Of a stretch of DNA of 47,702 bases, positions 28,507 to 36,465 are shown piece after piece. The position numbers and the translations under genes are program-made. The stretch lies in the IMG/VR virus record IMGVR_UViG_3300046558_000408, positions 1 through 47,702 of that record. The stretch is one strand, 5' to 3'. Source of the stretch: a virus. Below the pieces are notes generated by a model. The model was not told where the DNA came from, ran no database searches, and saw only the letters and a program-made list of their open reading frames with translations. Numbering within the stretch: position 1 is the first letter of the stretch; each line of letters opens with the position of its first letter.

Positions 28507-29523
28507 ATGGATCTGGCAACTCTGCTCGCACTGGGCGTACTGACCTTCGATCAGCTCAACGCCTACATCAACAACCTGCCGCGTATCCACACCCGGATCG
28601 CGGACATGAACCTGTTCCAGGAAGACGGCCTGGTCGGCACCACCATCGTTAAGGTCGGCCTGGCCGGCGACAAGCTGGTGCTGGTGCCGAACGTGCCGCG
28701 CGGCTCGCCGGCGCAGCCCAAGGGCCTGGCCCGTGGCAAGGTCAAGCTGCTGGAGACCACCCACTTGCCGCAGCGCTCCACGGTCATGGCCGACCAGCTG
28801 CTGGGCGTGTATGACCCGGTCAACGACCCGACGGGCACCAACGTGGCCTCGGTTGTGAATGCCCTGCAGGCCGTCCACAAGCGCGACCTGGACTACACCA
28901 TCGAATACCACCGCATCGGGGCCCTGCGCGGCGAGGTGCTGGACGCCGACGGCTCGACCATTGTCGATCTGTACGAGGAGTTCGGCGTGGAGCAGACCGT
29001 GCTGGGCCTCCAGCTCGGTACTGCTGATACCCGCGTGCGTGCGAAGGTGCTGGCGATCAAGCGCGAGATCGAAGCCAAGCTGGGCGGGGTGCCGCACCGT
29101 GGCATCCACGTCTTCTGCAGCGCCAGCTTCTTCGACGATCTGACCGAGCACAAGCAGGTGAAGGACGCCTACTCGCGCTGGCAGGACGGCGCCGCTCTGC
29201 GTGATGACATGCGCCAGGGCTTCACCTTCGCTGGCGTGACCTTCGAGGAGCTGCCGGGCGGCATCGGCGAAAATCCGTTCATCCCGGAAGGCGAAGCCAT
29301 CGCGTTCCCGCTGGGCGTGCCGGACATGTTCATCACGCGCTTCGCCCCGGCCGACTACCTGGAAACCGTCCGTACCAAGGGCCTGCCGTACTACACCAAG
29401 ACGGCCAAGCTGCGCATGGACAAGGGCATCGAGCTGGAAAGCCAGTCCAACCCCCTGAGCCTCAACACCCGCCCGGACGCGGTGGTGCGGCTGAAGCGTG
29501 GCGCGGACGACTCCGAGGAGTAA
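28507..29523 (+). CDS. Major capsid protein (gpE-like)
   Basis: 338 residues, near lambda gpE (341). 'INNLPRIHTRIADMNLFQEDGLVGTTIVKV', 'LETTHLPQRSTVMADQLLGVYD', 'VLAIKREIEAKLGG', 'GIHVFCSASFFDDLTEHKQVKDAYSRWQ' and 'EAIAFPLGVPDMFITRFAPADYLETVRTKGLPYYTKTAKLRMDKGIELESQSNPL' are family features of the HK97-fold lambda capsid. Alternate upstream start 28438 lies within the terminator and is rejected. AGGA sits ~10 nt before the ATG. Confidence 0.95.
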   Translation: MDLATLLALGVLTFDQLNAYINNLPRIHTRIADMNLFQEDGLVGTTIVKVGLAGDKLVLVPNVPRGSPAQPKGLARGKVKLLETTHLPQRSTVMADQLLGVYDPVNDPTGTNVASVVNALQAVHKRDLDYTIEYHRIGALRGEVLDADGSTIVDLYEEFGVEQTVLGLQLGTADTRVRAKVLAIKREIEAKLGGVPHRGIHVFCSASFFDDLTEHKQVKDAYSRWQDGAALRDDMRQGFTFAGVTFEELPGGIGENPFIPEGEAIAFPLGVPDMFITRFAPADYLETVRTKGLPYYTKTAKLRMDKGIELESQSNPLSLNTRPDAVVRLKRGADDSEE

Positions 29524-29532
29524 GCCGCCGGC

Positions 29533-29558
29533 ACCCGGCCCGCATCAGCGGGCCGGGT
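29533..29558. other. Perfect 11-bp hairpin after the capsid gene
   Basis: ACCCGGCCCGC (29533-29543), loop ATCA, GCGGGCCGGGT (29548-29558). No T-run follows. It lies ten bases after the capsid stop and just before the ribosome-binding site of the next gene. It may stabilise the abundant capsid message's 3' end. Confidence 0.65.
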
Positions 29559-29571
29559 AGGGGAGCACACC

Positions 29572-30336
29572 ATGGCCCAGATCAAGATCGGCGTGGATCC
29601 AGACGGTCTCTTCGATCGCCAGCTGACCGAGCTGGAGACCCAACAAGTTCCTTTCGCCGCGCGCCAGGCATCCAACGCCGTCGCCTTTGAGATACGCGAG
29701 CGCTGGAAGCGCACGGCCCCGCGCGTCTTCGACAGGCCCACGCCGCTCACGGTCAATGCGGCCATGTACCGCAAGGCCACGAAGGAGCAGCCCTATGCGG
29801 AAATCTTCATCCGCGACGAGGCGTTCAAGGGCACGCCGCCAGCCAAGTACCTGCTCGCTGAGGTAGAGGGTGGTGAGCGTCGTAAGAAGGGGTTCGAGCG
29901 GTTGCTGCAGCAGCGCGGCCTGCTTTCGCCCAGCCAGTTCGCTGTCTTGGGCAGGGGGGCGAACGCCAACGCCTACGGGAATCTTCCTGCAGGCCAGATC
30001 ACCAGAATCCTGTCGCAGCTGGGCGCATCCCGCGACCAGTACCAGGACCAGACCGACGTCAGCACCAAGCGCCGGCGGCGGTCCAAGAAAAAGCGAGGCG
30101 GCGAGTATTTCGTGCTGCCCAAGCGTCGGGGCGCTCTACGGCCCGGCATCTATGAGCGTATCGCTACCCCGTGGGGCTCGGCCGTGCGCTCGATCTTCAT
30201 CTTTACCGGCACCGCCAAGTACCGGCCGCGCTACGACATCTTCGGCATGGCCGACGACACCTGGAAGAGGCTGATGCCGTTCTTCCTGAAGCGCGAGCTG
30301 GAGAAGGCCATGCAAACCGCCAGGCCAAGAGAATGA
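29572..30336 (+). CDS. Minor tail/head completion protein (gpZ-like)
   Basis: 254 residues. 'PFAARQASNAVAFEIRERWKRTAPRVFDRPTPLTVNAAMYRKATKE' and 'LPAGQITRILSQLGASRDQYQDQTDVSTKRRRRSKKKRGG' followed by 'FFLKRELEKAM' are characteristic of prophage gpZ-type proteins that complete tail ends. Strongly basic patch ~165-180 could contact DNA. Stop overlaps the next ATG (ATGA). GGGGAG precedes the start. Confidence 0.78.
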   Translation: MAQIKIGVDPDGLFDRQLTELETQQVPFAARQASNAVAFEIRERWKRTAPRVFDRPTPLTVNAAMYRKATKEQPYAEIFIRDEAFKGTPPAKYLLAEVEGGERRKKGFERLLQQRGLLSPSQFAVLGRGANANAYGNLPAGQITRILSQLGASRDQYQDQTDVSTKRRRRSKKKRGGEYFVLPKRRGALRPGIYERIATPWGSAVRSIFIFTGTAKYRPRYDIFGMADDTWKRLMPFFLKRELEKAMQTARPRE

Positions 30337-30665
30337 ACCAGAAAGCGTTTCTCCAAGGCATCGACGCCCTCATGTTCGCCGCCTTCAAGGGAGCCGGAAT
30401 CGCCGACGGGGCGACCTATCAGCACAGCGTGGCCACTCCCGTACCGGTGCCGTGCACCGCCCTCCACGACGAGGGGGTGCAGGACTTCGACGCGGAGGGT
30501 GTTGCGGTGAGCACGCCGTATAACCGCGTCACCCTGCAGCTGGCTGAAGTCTCGCCGCGAGGCGGTGGCATCGTGCAGATTGACGCAACAGGCCGACGGC
30601 TGAAGCTCGAGCAGAAGATCCGCGGCGATGAGTCGTCGCAGGTCTGGGAGGTATCCAATGCATAG
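30333..30665 (+). CDS. Head-tail connector protein (FII-like / Gifsy-2 'ATP-binding sugar transporter-like' fold)
   Basis: 110 residues. 'LMFAAFKGAGIADGATYQH...PVPCTALHDEGVQDFDAEGVAVSTPYNRVTLQLAEV...IVQIDATGRRLKLEQKIRGDESSQVWEV' has the size and beta-rich order of FII-type joiners. In lambda FII precedes Z; here it follows it. Starts in an ATGA overlap and its end overlaps the next gene by 8 nt. Confidence 0.66.
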   Translation: MNQKAFLQGIDALMFAAFKGAGIADGATYQHSVATPVPVPCTALHDEGVQDFDAEGVAVSTPYNRVTLQLAEVSPRGGGIVQIDATGRRLKLEQKIRGDESSQVWEVSNA

Positions 30666-31098
30666 CCCGAGCCCGCGCCGTCGCTTGCTCGACGCCTTTG
30701 CCGCGTGCCTGTCGGTCATCTCGATCAACGACGGCTACAGGACCAACGTCGGTGCGGACTGGACGCTGGAGCCGCGTCCGGGTGACGCGACCGGCACCGG
30801 CGTTTTCACCGCGCTGATTGAAAAGCAGCAGCGCGCCGCTGACGCCGCTCAGGTGCAGACCCACCGCCTTACCACCGTAGCTGTCATCGCAAAGCTGCCG
30901 GCGGACACCGATCGCCTGCAGGAGCGTCTGGACGATCTGGTAACCGACATCGAGATGGCGATGTCCCAGAAACAACGCAGGTTCCCGCCTGGCTTCACGT
31001 ACCCCGTCTATCTCGGCATGGAACCGCTGATGCCGGAGTCGGCAGCCGCCGGCTGGGTGGGCGTTTCCGTGACCTACCAGTCCCACATTCCCAAGTAA
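30658..31098 (+). CDS. Tail terminator protein (gpU-like)
   Basis: 146 residues. 'RRRLLDAFAACLSVISINDGYRTNVGADWTLEPRPGDATGTGVFTALIEKQQ' and later 'VQTHRLTTVAVIAKLPADTDRLQERLDDLVTDIEMAM' are like phage minor tail protein U. 'PKLP' end faces 'SVTYQSHIPK', as in tail terminators. It caps the tail tube and sets the length end. Confidence 0.78.
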   Translation: MHSPSPRRRLLDAFAACLSVISINDGYRTNVGADWTLEPRPGDATGTGVFTALIEKQQRAADAAQVQTHRLTTVAVIAKLPADTDRLQERLDDLVTDIEMAMSQKQRRFPPGFTYPVYLGMEPLMPESAAAGWVGVSVTYQSHIPK

Positions 31099-31131
31099 CC
31101 AGCCGCTCAGCGGCATCACCGGAGAAACATC

Positions 31132-31884
31132 ATGGCCAAAGATTACAGCTACCTGGGTAGCGGCATCATCCTGATCCGCGAATGGAACAGCGGCCAGCCG
31201 CTGGAAGAGATCGGCAACGTGTCGGCGTACAGCTTCTCGCCGCAGACCAACACCATCGAGCTGGCTGATGGCCAGAATCCCGGCGGCGGGCCGGCCAACA
31301 GCGTCGATCGCGTGACCGGGTACAACCTGTCCTACACCTTCCACGACTTCAAGCCCTCCAACTTCGCGCGCTCGCTGCGCGGCAAGGCCACGGCAGTGGC
31401 TGCCGCGACCATCGCGGAAGAAGCCGCCGCTGCCGCGATCGGCGCGTTCGTGCCACTGGCGCGGATTGCCGCGGAGGTCACCACCGTCAAGAACACTGCC
31501 GGTACCACGACCTACGAGGCCGGCAAGGACTACCGCCTGGAGCGCGGCATGCTGTTCATCCCCGCCGGCTCGACGATTCCCGCAGCGGTGAACGGGGCAG
31601 CCAACATCAAGGTCAGCTACAAGCACGGAGCCATCGGCCGTGTGGAAGTTGGCGTCACGTCTCAGAAGTTCTACGAGATCCACTTCGTCGGCATCAACGA
31701 AGCCCAGGGCGGCAAGCTGGTCCGCGCGATCGCGCACAAGGTAAAGGGCGGCATGCTCAACGAGATGGGGCTGCTCGGCGACCAGTTCGCCGCCGGCACC
31801 GTCGCCGGTGCGCTGGTCAAGGATTCGGCCAAGGCCACCGGCCCGGACATCTCGCCCTACTTCTACTGGGAACAGGAGGAGTAA
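31132..31884 (+). CDS. Major tail tube protein (gpV-like)
   Basis: 250 residues. 'LIREWNSGQPLEEIGNVSAYSFSPQTNTIELADGQNPGGGPANSVDRVTGYNLSYTFHDFKPSNFARSLRGKA' is a tail-tube N-terminal pattern. An 'AVAAATIAEEAAAAAIGAFVPLA' insert and 'VEVGVTSQKFYEIHFVGINEAQGGKLVRAIAHKVKGGML' follow. It forms the hexameric tube. A 33-base gap with a good ribosome-binding site separates it from gpU. Confidence 0.82.
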   Translation: MAKDYSYLGSGIILIREWNSGQPLEEIGNVSAYSFSPQTNTIELADGQNPGGGPANSVDRVTGYNLSYTFHDFKPSNFARSLRGKATAVAAATIAEEAAAAAIGAFVPLARIAAEVTTVKNTAGTTTYEAGKDYRLERGMLFIPAGSTIPAAVNGAANIKVSYKHGAIGRVEVGVTSQKFYEIHFVGINEAQGGKLVRAIAHKVKGGMLNEMGLLGDQFAAGTVAGALVKDSAKATGPDISPYFYWEQEE

Positions 31885-31887
31885 GGC

Positions 31888-32346
31888 ATGGACGACTTCG
31901 ACGTGGTGACGCCGCCGACGGCGCAGGTGTCGTTCCGTGGCGAGGTGCTGGAAGTGGGGCCGCTGCGACTGGAGCAGCTGTCCCCCTTCATCACGGCATC
32001 GCGTTCGATCATCGGACGCGTGGTGATGGCGGCGGGGCTGCTGGGCGAGGGCGCCCAGATGGAAAGCGGTGCCGTGGTGCTGGACCTGCTCGAGCAGGAT
32101 GCTCCAGCATTCGCCTCGGCCCTCGCCATCGTCACCGATCGGCCGGCTGACTGGATCGCCAAGGGCACCGTGGATGAGGTGGCCAGCCTGGTGGAGGTGG
32201 TCGTCGGGTTGAACCGGGATTTTTTCGCCCGCCGGCTTCCGCACCTGGTGGCAAGGGTGGTGAGGCCGAAGAATCCGCCGAATCCGGATGGGGAGACCTC
32301 ATCCATCAGCTCATCGCCTGCGGACACCAGCGCCGCGACATCCTGA
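31888..32346 (+). CDS. Tail assembly chaperone (gpG-like)
   Basis: 152 residues. 'VSFRGEVLEVGPLRLEQLSPFITASRSIIG' and 'EVVVGLNRDFFARRLPHL' are typical of tail chaperone G in this phage group. It binds the tape measure during tail assembly. Its last ~40 codons lie downstream of a T TTT TTC slip site, at which some ribosomes move to the -1 frame and make a longer G-T fusion. Confidence 0.8.
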   Translation: MDDFDVVTPPTAQVSFRGEVLEVGPLRLEQLSPFITASRSIIGRVVMAAGLLGEGAQMESGAVVLDLLEQDAPAFASALAIVTDRPADWIAKGTVDEVASLVEVVVGLNRDFFARRLPHLVARVVRPKNPPNPDGETSSISSSPADTSAATS

Positions 32347-32498
32347 CCTACACCCTGGCCCAGCTTCGGGCCTTTGTCGCCGCTGCTGCCCGTGCGGAGC
32401 GGCAGCAGCGCGCCGGCATGGCCGTCGCCATGCGCCTGGCGATGACGCCTGACCAAGCCGCGTGGGCGCAGTACCTGAAGGAGAACTTGCATGGCTGA
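31888..32498 (+). CDS. Tail assembly chaperone G-T fusion by -1 frameshift (gpGT-like)
   Basis: The first 113 codons are shared with gpG, then ribosomes slip -1 at T TTT TTC (32220-32226) and continue in frame from 32226 through 90 codons to TGA at 32496-32498. The T part reads 'GWGDLIHQLIACGHQRRDILTYTLAQLRAFVAAAARAERQQRAGMAVAMRLAMTPDQAAWAQYLKENLHG'. This is protein-like and resembles known T extensions that link G to the tape measure. About 203 residues in total. It ends inside the tape-measure start. Confidence 0.85.
32220..32226 (+). promoter_or_regulatory. -1 ribosomal frameshift site T TTT TTC
   Basis: Heptamer TTTTTTC in zero frame as GA T TTT TTC GCC. Both codons re-pair after a one-base backward slip (Phe-Phe). 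It differs from lambda's GGGAAAG but has the ideal X XXY YYZ form. Confidence 0.85.
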
Positions 32499-35256
32499 GC
32501 CTACTGCCAATCTGCGTGTGCGCCTCAGCGCGGACATCAACGACATCAAGCAGGGCATGGCGGTGCTGCGCCGGGAGCTGCGGCAGACGCAAAGCGAAGC
32601 GGCGCGGCCACTGCCGAAGAACAACGGCATCGCCGAGCTTGGCGTCAGCGCCGGCCAGACGCAGCAGGCGCTGCGGCAGCTGCCGGCGCAGTTCACCGAC
32701 ATCTTCACCAGTCTGCAAGGTGGGATGCCGTGGTTCACGGTGCTGGTGCAGCAGGGCGGCCAGATCAAGGACAGCTTCGGCGGGGTTGAGCCGGCGCTGA
32801 AGGGCGTGTCCTCGGCGGTGCTGGGAATGGTCACTCCCGTTACCGCGGCGGCCGCCGCCGTTGGCGTGCTGATGTACGCCTGGTACGACGCCGAGAAGCA
32901 GCAGGAAGCCTACGTGCGGGCGCTGGTGCTGTCCGGTAACGAGGGCGAGGTAACCACGCTCAGCCTGATCAACCTGGCCAAGCGGACCACCGACGCGATG
33001 CAGGTCACTGCCGGCGCAGGTGCCGAAGTGGCTCAGGCGATCGGCGCCAACGGGCAGGTCGCCGCCCAGAACATGCAGGCGGTGGCCAACGCGGCCATTG
33101 CAATGAAGGAGCTTACTGGCCAGGCCGTCGACGAGACGGTGGCCAACTACGGGAAGCTGGCCGACGCGCCGGTCAAGAATGCCCAGAAGCTCAACGAGCA
33201 GGTCAACTTCATGACCGTCGCGCTCTACGAGCAGATCAAGGCGTTGCAGGAGCAAGGGCGGAACCAGGACGCGGCCACCCTGATCACCAGAGCCGCCTCG
33301 GACGAAACGGTCATGGCACTGGCGAAGGTGCGTGCCAGCCAGAACCCTGTCATTCGCGGGTTCAAGGATTTGTTCGCTGAGGCCACCAAGGCGTGGGGTG
33401 CAATGCAGGCGAAGGCCGGATTCGGCGCAGCCGGTGCCCAGATGCAGGAGATGTTGGCCCGTAATCAGACCGATCTGGCGCGGCTTAATCAGCTCAGTGC
33501 GCTGCCGGGTGCGAGCCGCAGCTATATCTCCCAACTCGAAAACGACATCAAGGAGCGTTCGGCCAGGATCAAGGCCATTGCTGCCGACGTGGCGAAAGAG
33601 CGCAAGGATGCCGAGGTCAAGGCAGCTCAGGCCGTTTCCGCCGACTACGTCAGCGCCATGGACGCCATCATCGACGCAGAGGCCAGCAAGGAAGAAAAGA
33701 AGCGTCGGGAAATCGCGCAGGTCGCAGGCCAGGCCGATGAGGCGATTCGGCGGGCCCGCGCAGCCAACCTCCTGAAGGAGGTTGCAACGCTCGAGGACAA
33801 GAAAGCGCAGGCGCTGGTCGCAATCGAGAAGAAGTACGAAGACAAGAAGCCCAAGGGCGGCAGCACGGCCAATGCGTCGCGTGCTGCAGGGCTGCAGGGC
33901 TACCGCGATGATTTGCTGCAGGAACAGGCCACGATCACGGCCGGCACCCAGTTGCTGCGTGCGCAGTATTCCGCCCGTGAGATCACGGCCACCGAGTACT
34001 ACCAGCGACTGCGTGATCTGGCGCAGGCCAGCACCGAAGCAGAGGCCCGCTCGCTCGAGGGACAGATATCCTTCCTGAAGCAGCAGAACGTTGCCGGAAA
34101 GGACGGCATCAACGTGAGCCGGCAGCTGGGCGACCTGGAGGCACGCTTGGCCAAGGTGCGTACGGAAGGCGCAGGCAAGCTGCAGGTGCTGAGCAAGGAG
34201 GAGGAAACGGCCGCCAGCACTCGGACGAATGTCATCAAGGCCTACGCCAATGCACTGGATGCAAGCAACAAGGCGCTCGAGCGGCAGCTGCAGGCCGTAG
34301 CGGGCCGAGTGGGGATGGGGGAGCGAGAGTACGAGATCCAGCAGCGCATTAACGACGCCTACGCCGACCAAGCCGAAAAGCAGCGTGAACTACAGCTGCA
34401 GCTCAACGCGAAGCAGATCGACGAGAAAATGTTCGCGGAAGAGGAGGCCGTGCTGCTGGCCAAGACCGCTGATCGTCTACAGATCGTGCGTGACGGGTAT
34501 GCCGAGCTGGCAGCCGCTGAGGCGGATTGGCTCAATGGTGCGCGCGCTGCATGGGCGGATTACCAGCAGCAGGCGACCAATGCGGCCGAGCAGCTGGGCA
34601 TGGCCGCAGCGAACGTGTTCAGTGGAATGGAAGATGCCTGGACGAAGTTCACCACCGGGGGAAAGCTCAGCTTCTCGGATCTCACACGCTCCGTGATCGC
34701 TGATCTGTCCCGCATCGCCTTCCGCCAGGCGGCGATGGGCATGACGGACTGGATCGGGGGCGCTTTCTCCGCGTTCACTGGTGGTGTGACGGCCGCTGGC
34801 AACGTCGCGGTAACGGCGGGCACGCAGAGCATCAATAATGACCTGTTCAAGCGCCGGGGACCGGGCTTCGACACCGGCGGCTACACGGGGCCGGGCGGGA
34901 TCCACGAACCCGCAGGCATCGTGCATAAGGGAGAGGTGGTCTGGTCGCAGGCCGATGTCGCCCGGGCCGGCGGCGTTGGGATCGTTGAAGCAATGCGCCG
35001 TGGGCTGATGGGCTACGCGACGGGCGGCGCAGTGGGCAGCGGCAACCCTGCCGTGGCTGGATTCGGCGCACTCAACGTCACCGTCAAGAACGCACCGGCC
35101 GGCACAACGGCGACCGCCACGCGTGGGCCGGGCGGTGTCGACGTCGAGGTGCTGCTTGGCCAGCTCGATGACGCGTTGGGCGGGCGCGTCGCAAGCGGGA
35201 CCGGTTCTACCTACAGCGCCATGCGATCCCGGTTTGGCTTGGAGGACACGCTCTGA
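32491..35256 (+). CDS. Tail tape measure protein (gpH-like)
   Basis: 921 residues. N-terminal 'LRVRLSADINDIKQGMAVLRRELRQT' is typical for lambda-type tape measures. The middle region is long coiled coil with hydrophobic helices ('GVSSAVLGMVTPVTAAAAAVGVLMYAWYDAEKQ'). Near the C-terminus are 'NVFSGMEDAWTKFTTGGKLSFSDLTRSVIADLSRIAFRQ' and 'FDTGGYTGPGGIHEPAGIVHKGEVVWSQADVARAGG', which are widely conserved. Length suggests a tail of roughly 140 nm at 0.15 nm per residue (inference). Overlaps the T end by 8 nt. Confidence 0.94.
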   Translation: MAEPTANLRVRLSADINDIKQGMAVLRRELRQTQSEAARPLPKNNGIAELGVSAGQTQQALRQLPAQFTDIFTSLQGGMPWFTVLVQQGGQIKDSFGGVEPALKGVSSAVLGMVTPVTAAAAAVGVLMYAWYDAEKQQEAYVRALVLSGNEGEVTTLSLINLAKRTTDAMQVTAGAGAEVAQAIGANGQVAAQNMQAVANAAIAMKELTGQAVDETVANYGKLADAPVKNAQKLNEQVNFMTVALYEQIKALQEQGRNQDAATLITRAASDETVMALAKVRASQNPVIRGFKDLFAEATKAWGAMQAKAGFGAAGAQMQEMLARNQTDLARLNQLSALPGASRSYISQLENDIKERSARIKAIAADVAKERKDAEVKAAQAVSADYVSAMDAIIDAEASKEEKKRREIAQVAGQADEAIRRARAANLLKEVATLEDKKAQALVAIEKKYEDKKPKGGSTANASRAAGLQGYRDDLLQEQATITAGTQLLRAQYSAREITATEYYQRLRDLAQASTEAEARSLEGQISFLKQQNVAGKDGINVSRQLGDLEARLAKVRTEGAGKLQVLSKEEETAASTRTNVIKAYANALDASNKALERQLQAVAGRVGMGEREYEIQQRINDAYADQAEKQRELQLQLNAKQIDEKMFAEEEAVLLAKTADRLQIVRDGYAELAAAEADWLNGARAAWADYQQQATNAAEQLGMAAANVFSGMEDAWTKFTTGGKLSFSDLTRSVIADLSRIAFRQAAMGMTDWIGGAFSAFTGGVTAAGNVAVTAGTQSINNDLFKRRGPGFDTGGYTGPGGIHEPAGIVHKGEVVWSQADVARAGGVGIVEAMRRGLMGYATGGAVGSGNPAVAGFGALNVTVKNAPAGTTATATRGPGGVDVEVLLGQLDDALGGRVASGTGSTYSAMRSRFGLEDTL

Positions 35257-35612
35257 TGGCACAGCTCCCAAGTACCGCCTTGGTGATGTTCAGCAACCTG
35301 CAGAATGGCTTCGATCCGTCTGTCCAGCGGGATGAGATGGAGCGCGGCCCGGCAAAGGAGAGGGTCCTCAACAGCACGGTCGCCATGACGCAGGCCCTCT
35401 CGCTCTACTTCGAAACCCTTGCCGCCGCGGACGCGTTCGAGGCTTGGTACTTCGATGTGATCGGCCGGATTGGGTGGTTCACCATGCGCCACCCGTATCG
35501 CGGGACCAACATCACCGTCCGTTTCATCAAGGGCGATATCGGCCAGCTAGTCCCCGACCAGCACGGCCTGGGCGACTACCGGCGCGACACCGTCGTGGAG
35601 TACATGCGATGA
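35256..35612 (+). CDS. Minor tail protein (gpM-like)
   Basis: 118 residues. 'VMFSNLQNGFDPSVQRDEMERGPAKERVLNSTVAMTQALSLYFETLAAADAFEAWYFDVIGRIGWFTMRHPYRG' is a phage gpM-like pattern. Start shares a base with the tape-measure stop (TGATG). Part of the tail tip. Confidence 0.76.
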   Translation: MAQLPSTALVMFSNLQNGFDPSVQRDEMERGPAKERVLNSTVAMTQALSLYFETLAAADAFEAWYFDVIGRIGWFTMRHPYRGTNITVRFIKGDIGQLVPDQHGLGDYRRDTVVEYMR

Positions 35613-36070
35613 GTACTTTCACCGAGCGGCGCCAGCGCGTCACGGACCCGATAGGCACATTGGCCCTGCTGGAAATCTCGGCACCTTCGTTTGCCGAAAC
35701 CCTGCGCATCTGCAACGACCAGCGCGACTGGGTAAGCCAAGGCCTGACCTTCGTTGGGGCTCAATTCGGTTTCAAGCTGCCCGATGACGTCAACGGGCAG
35801 GCACCGCGCGCGCAGCTGGTGATCAGCAACGTTGGCCGGGCTATCACCGAAGACCTGGAGCGGTTGGCACCTGGTGAGCTGGTCACGGCGCGCCTGATGA
35901 TCACCGACCGGGCAGACGTGAACGTCATCGAGCAGGATCACTACCTGCCGATGATGACCGTATCGGTGACCCCGCAGGCTGCCACGTCCGCCTGCGGGGT
36001 GGACTACTTCACCAGGCAGCAGGCCGTGCGGTTGCGCTTCAACGCGCACATCGCCCCGGGCATCTACTGA
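35609..36070 (+). CDS. Minor tail protein (DUF1833 type, gpL-like)
   Basis: 153 residues. 'GTLALLEISAPSFAETLRICNDQRDWVSQGLTFVGAQFGFKLPDDVNGQAPRAQLVISNVGR' is diagnostic of DUF1833, found in the gpL position. Tail tip hub component. Starts in an ATGA overlap and abuts the K-like gene. Confidence 0.84.
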   Translation: MSTFTERRQRVTDPIGTLALLEISAPSFAETLRICNDQRDWVSQGLTFVGAQFGFKLPDDVNGQAPRAQLVISNVGRAITEDLERLAPGELVTARLMITDRADVNVIEQDHYLPMMTVSVTPQAATSACGVDYFTRQQAVRLRFNAHIAPGIY

Positions 36071-36465
36071 TGCGGCCCGCAGATGTCGAGCCGTTCACGC
36101 TCATCCCCTACGACCCTGATTCAGCCGATTGCGCGGATCTGGTGGTCAGCGTCCAGCGCGAACTGTTCGGCCGGCATGTCGAGATGCCCAGCCGCCGGCC
36201 GCGCGGCGCGCGCGGGGAGGCCGAGTTGGGGGCGCTCTCCCGGCCCTATGCGCGATTGCGGGAGGGACCGCCGCAGGACGGCGATCTGGTCCTGATGTTC
36301 GACCACGGACAACGAAACCCCGGCCATGCCGGGGTTTTCTTCTTTCTGGCCCATGAGGGCTGGGTACTCCACAGCAACGAGCGCCACGGGTGCAGCGTCC
36401 TGCACCGCGTGCGCGAACTGCAGGGCTTCGGCCTGCGCATCGAAGGAATTTACGAATGGGTCTGA
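36070..36465 (+). CDS. NlpC/P60-type tail peptidase (gpK-like)
   Basis: 131 residues. 'DPDSADCADLVVSVQREL' contains the nucleophilic Cys, 'NPGHAGVFFFLAHEGWVLHSN' the His and surrounding strands. These fit the NlpC/P60 cysteine peptidase fold that cleaves peptidoglycan cross-links during DNA entry. It lacks the JAB-type N-terminal domain that lambda gpK also has, so it is a shortened version. The end overlaps J by 10 nt. Confidence 0.83.
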   Translation: MRPADVEPFTLIPYDPDSADCADLVVSVQRELFGRHVEMPSRRPRGARGEAELGALSRPYARLREGPPQDGDLVLMFDHGQRNPGHAGVFFFLAHEGWVLHSNERHGCSVLHRVRELQGFGLRIEGIYEWV

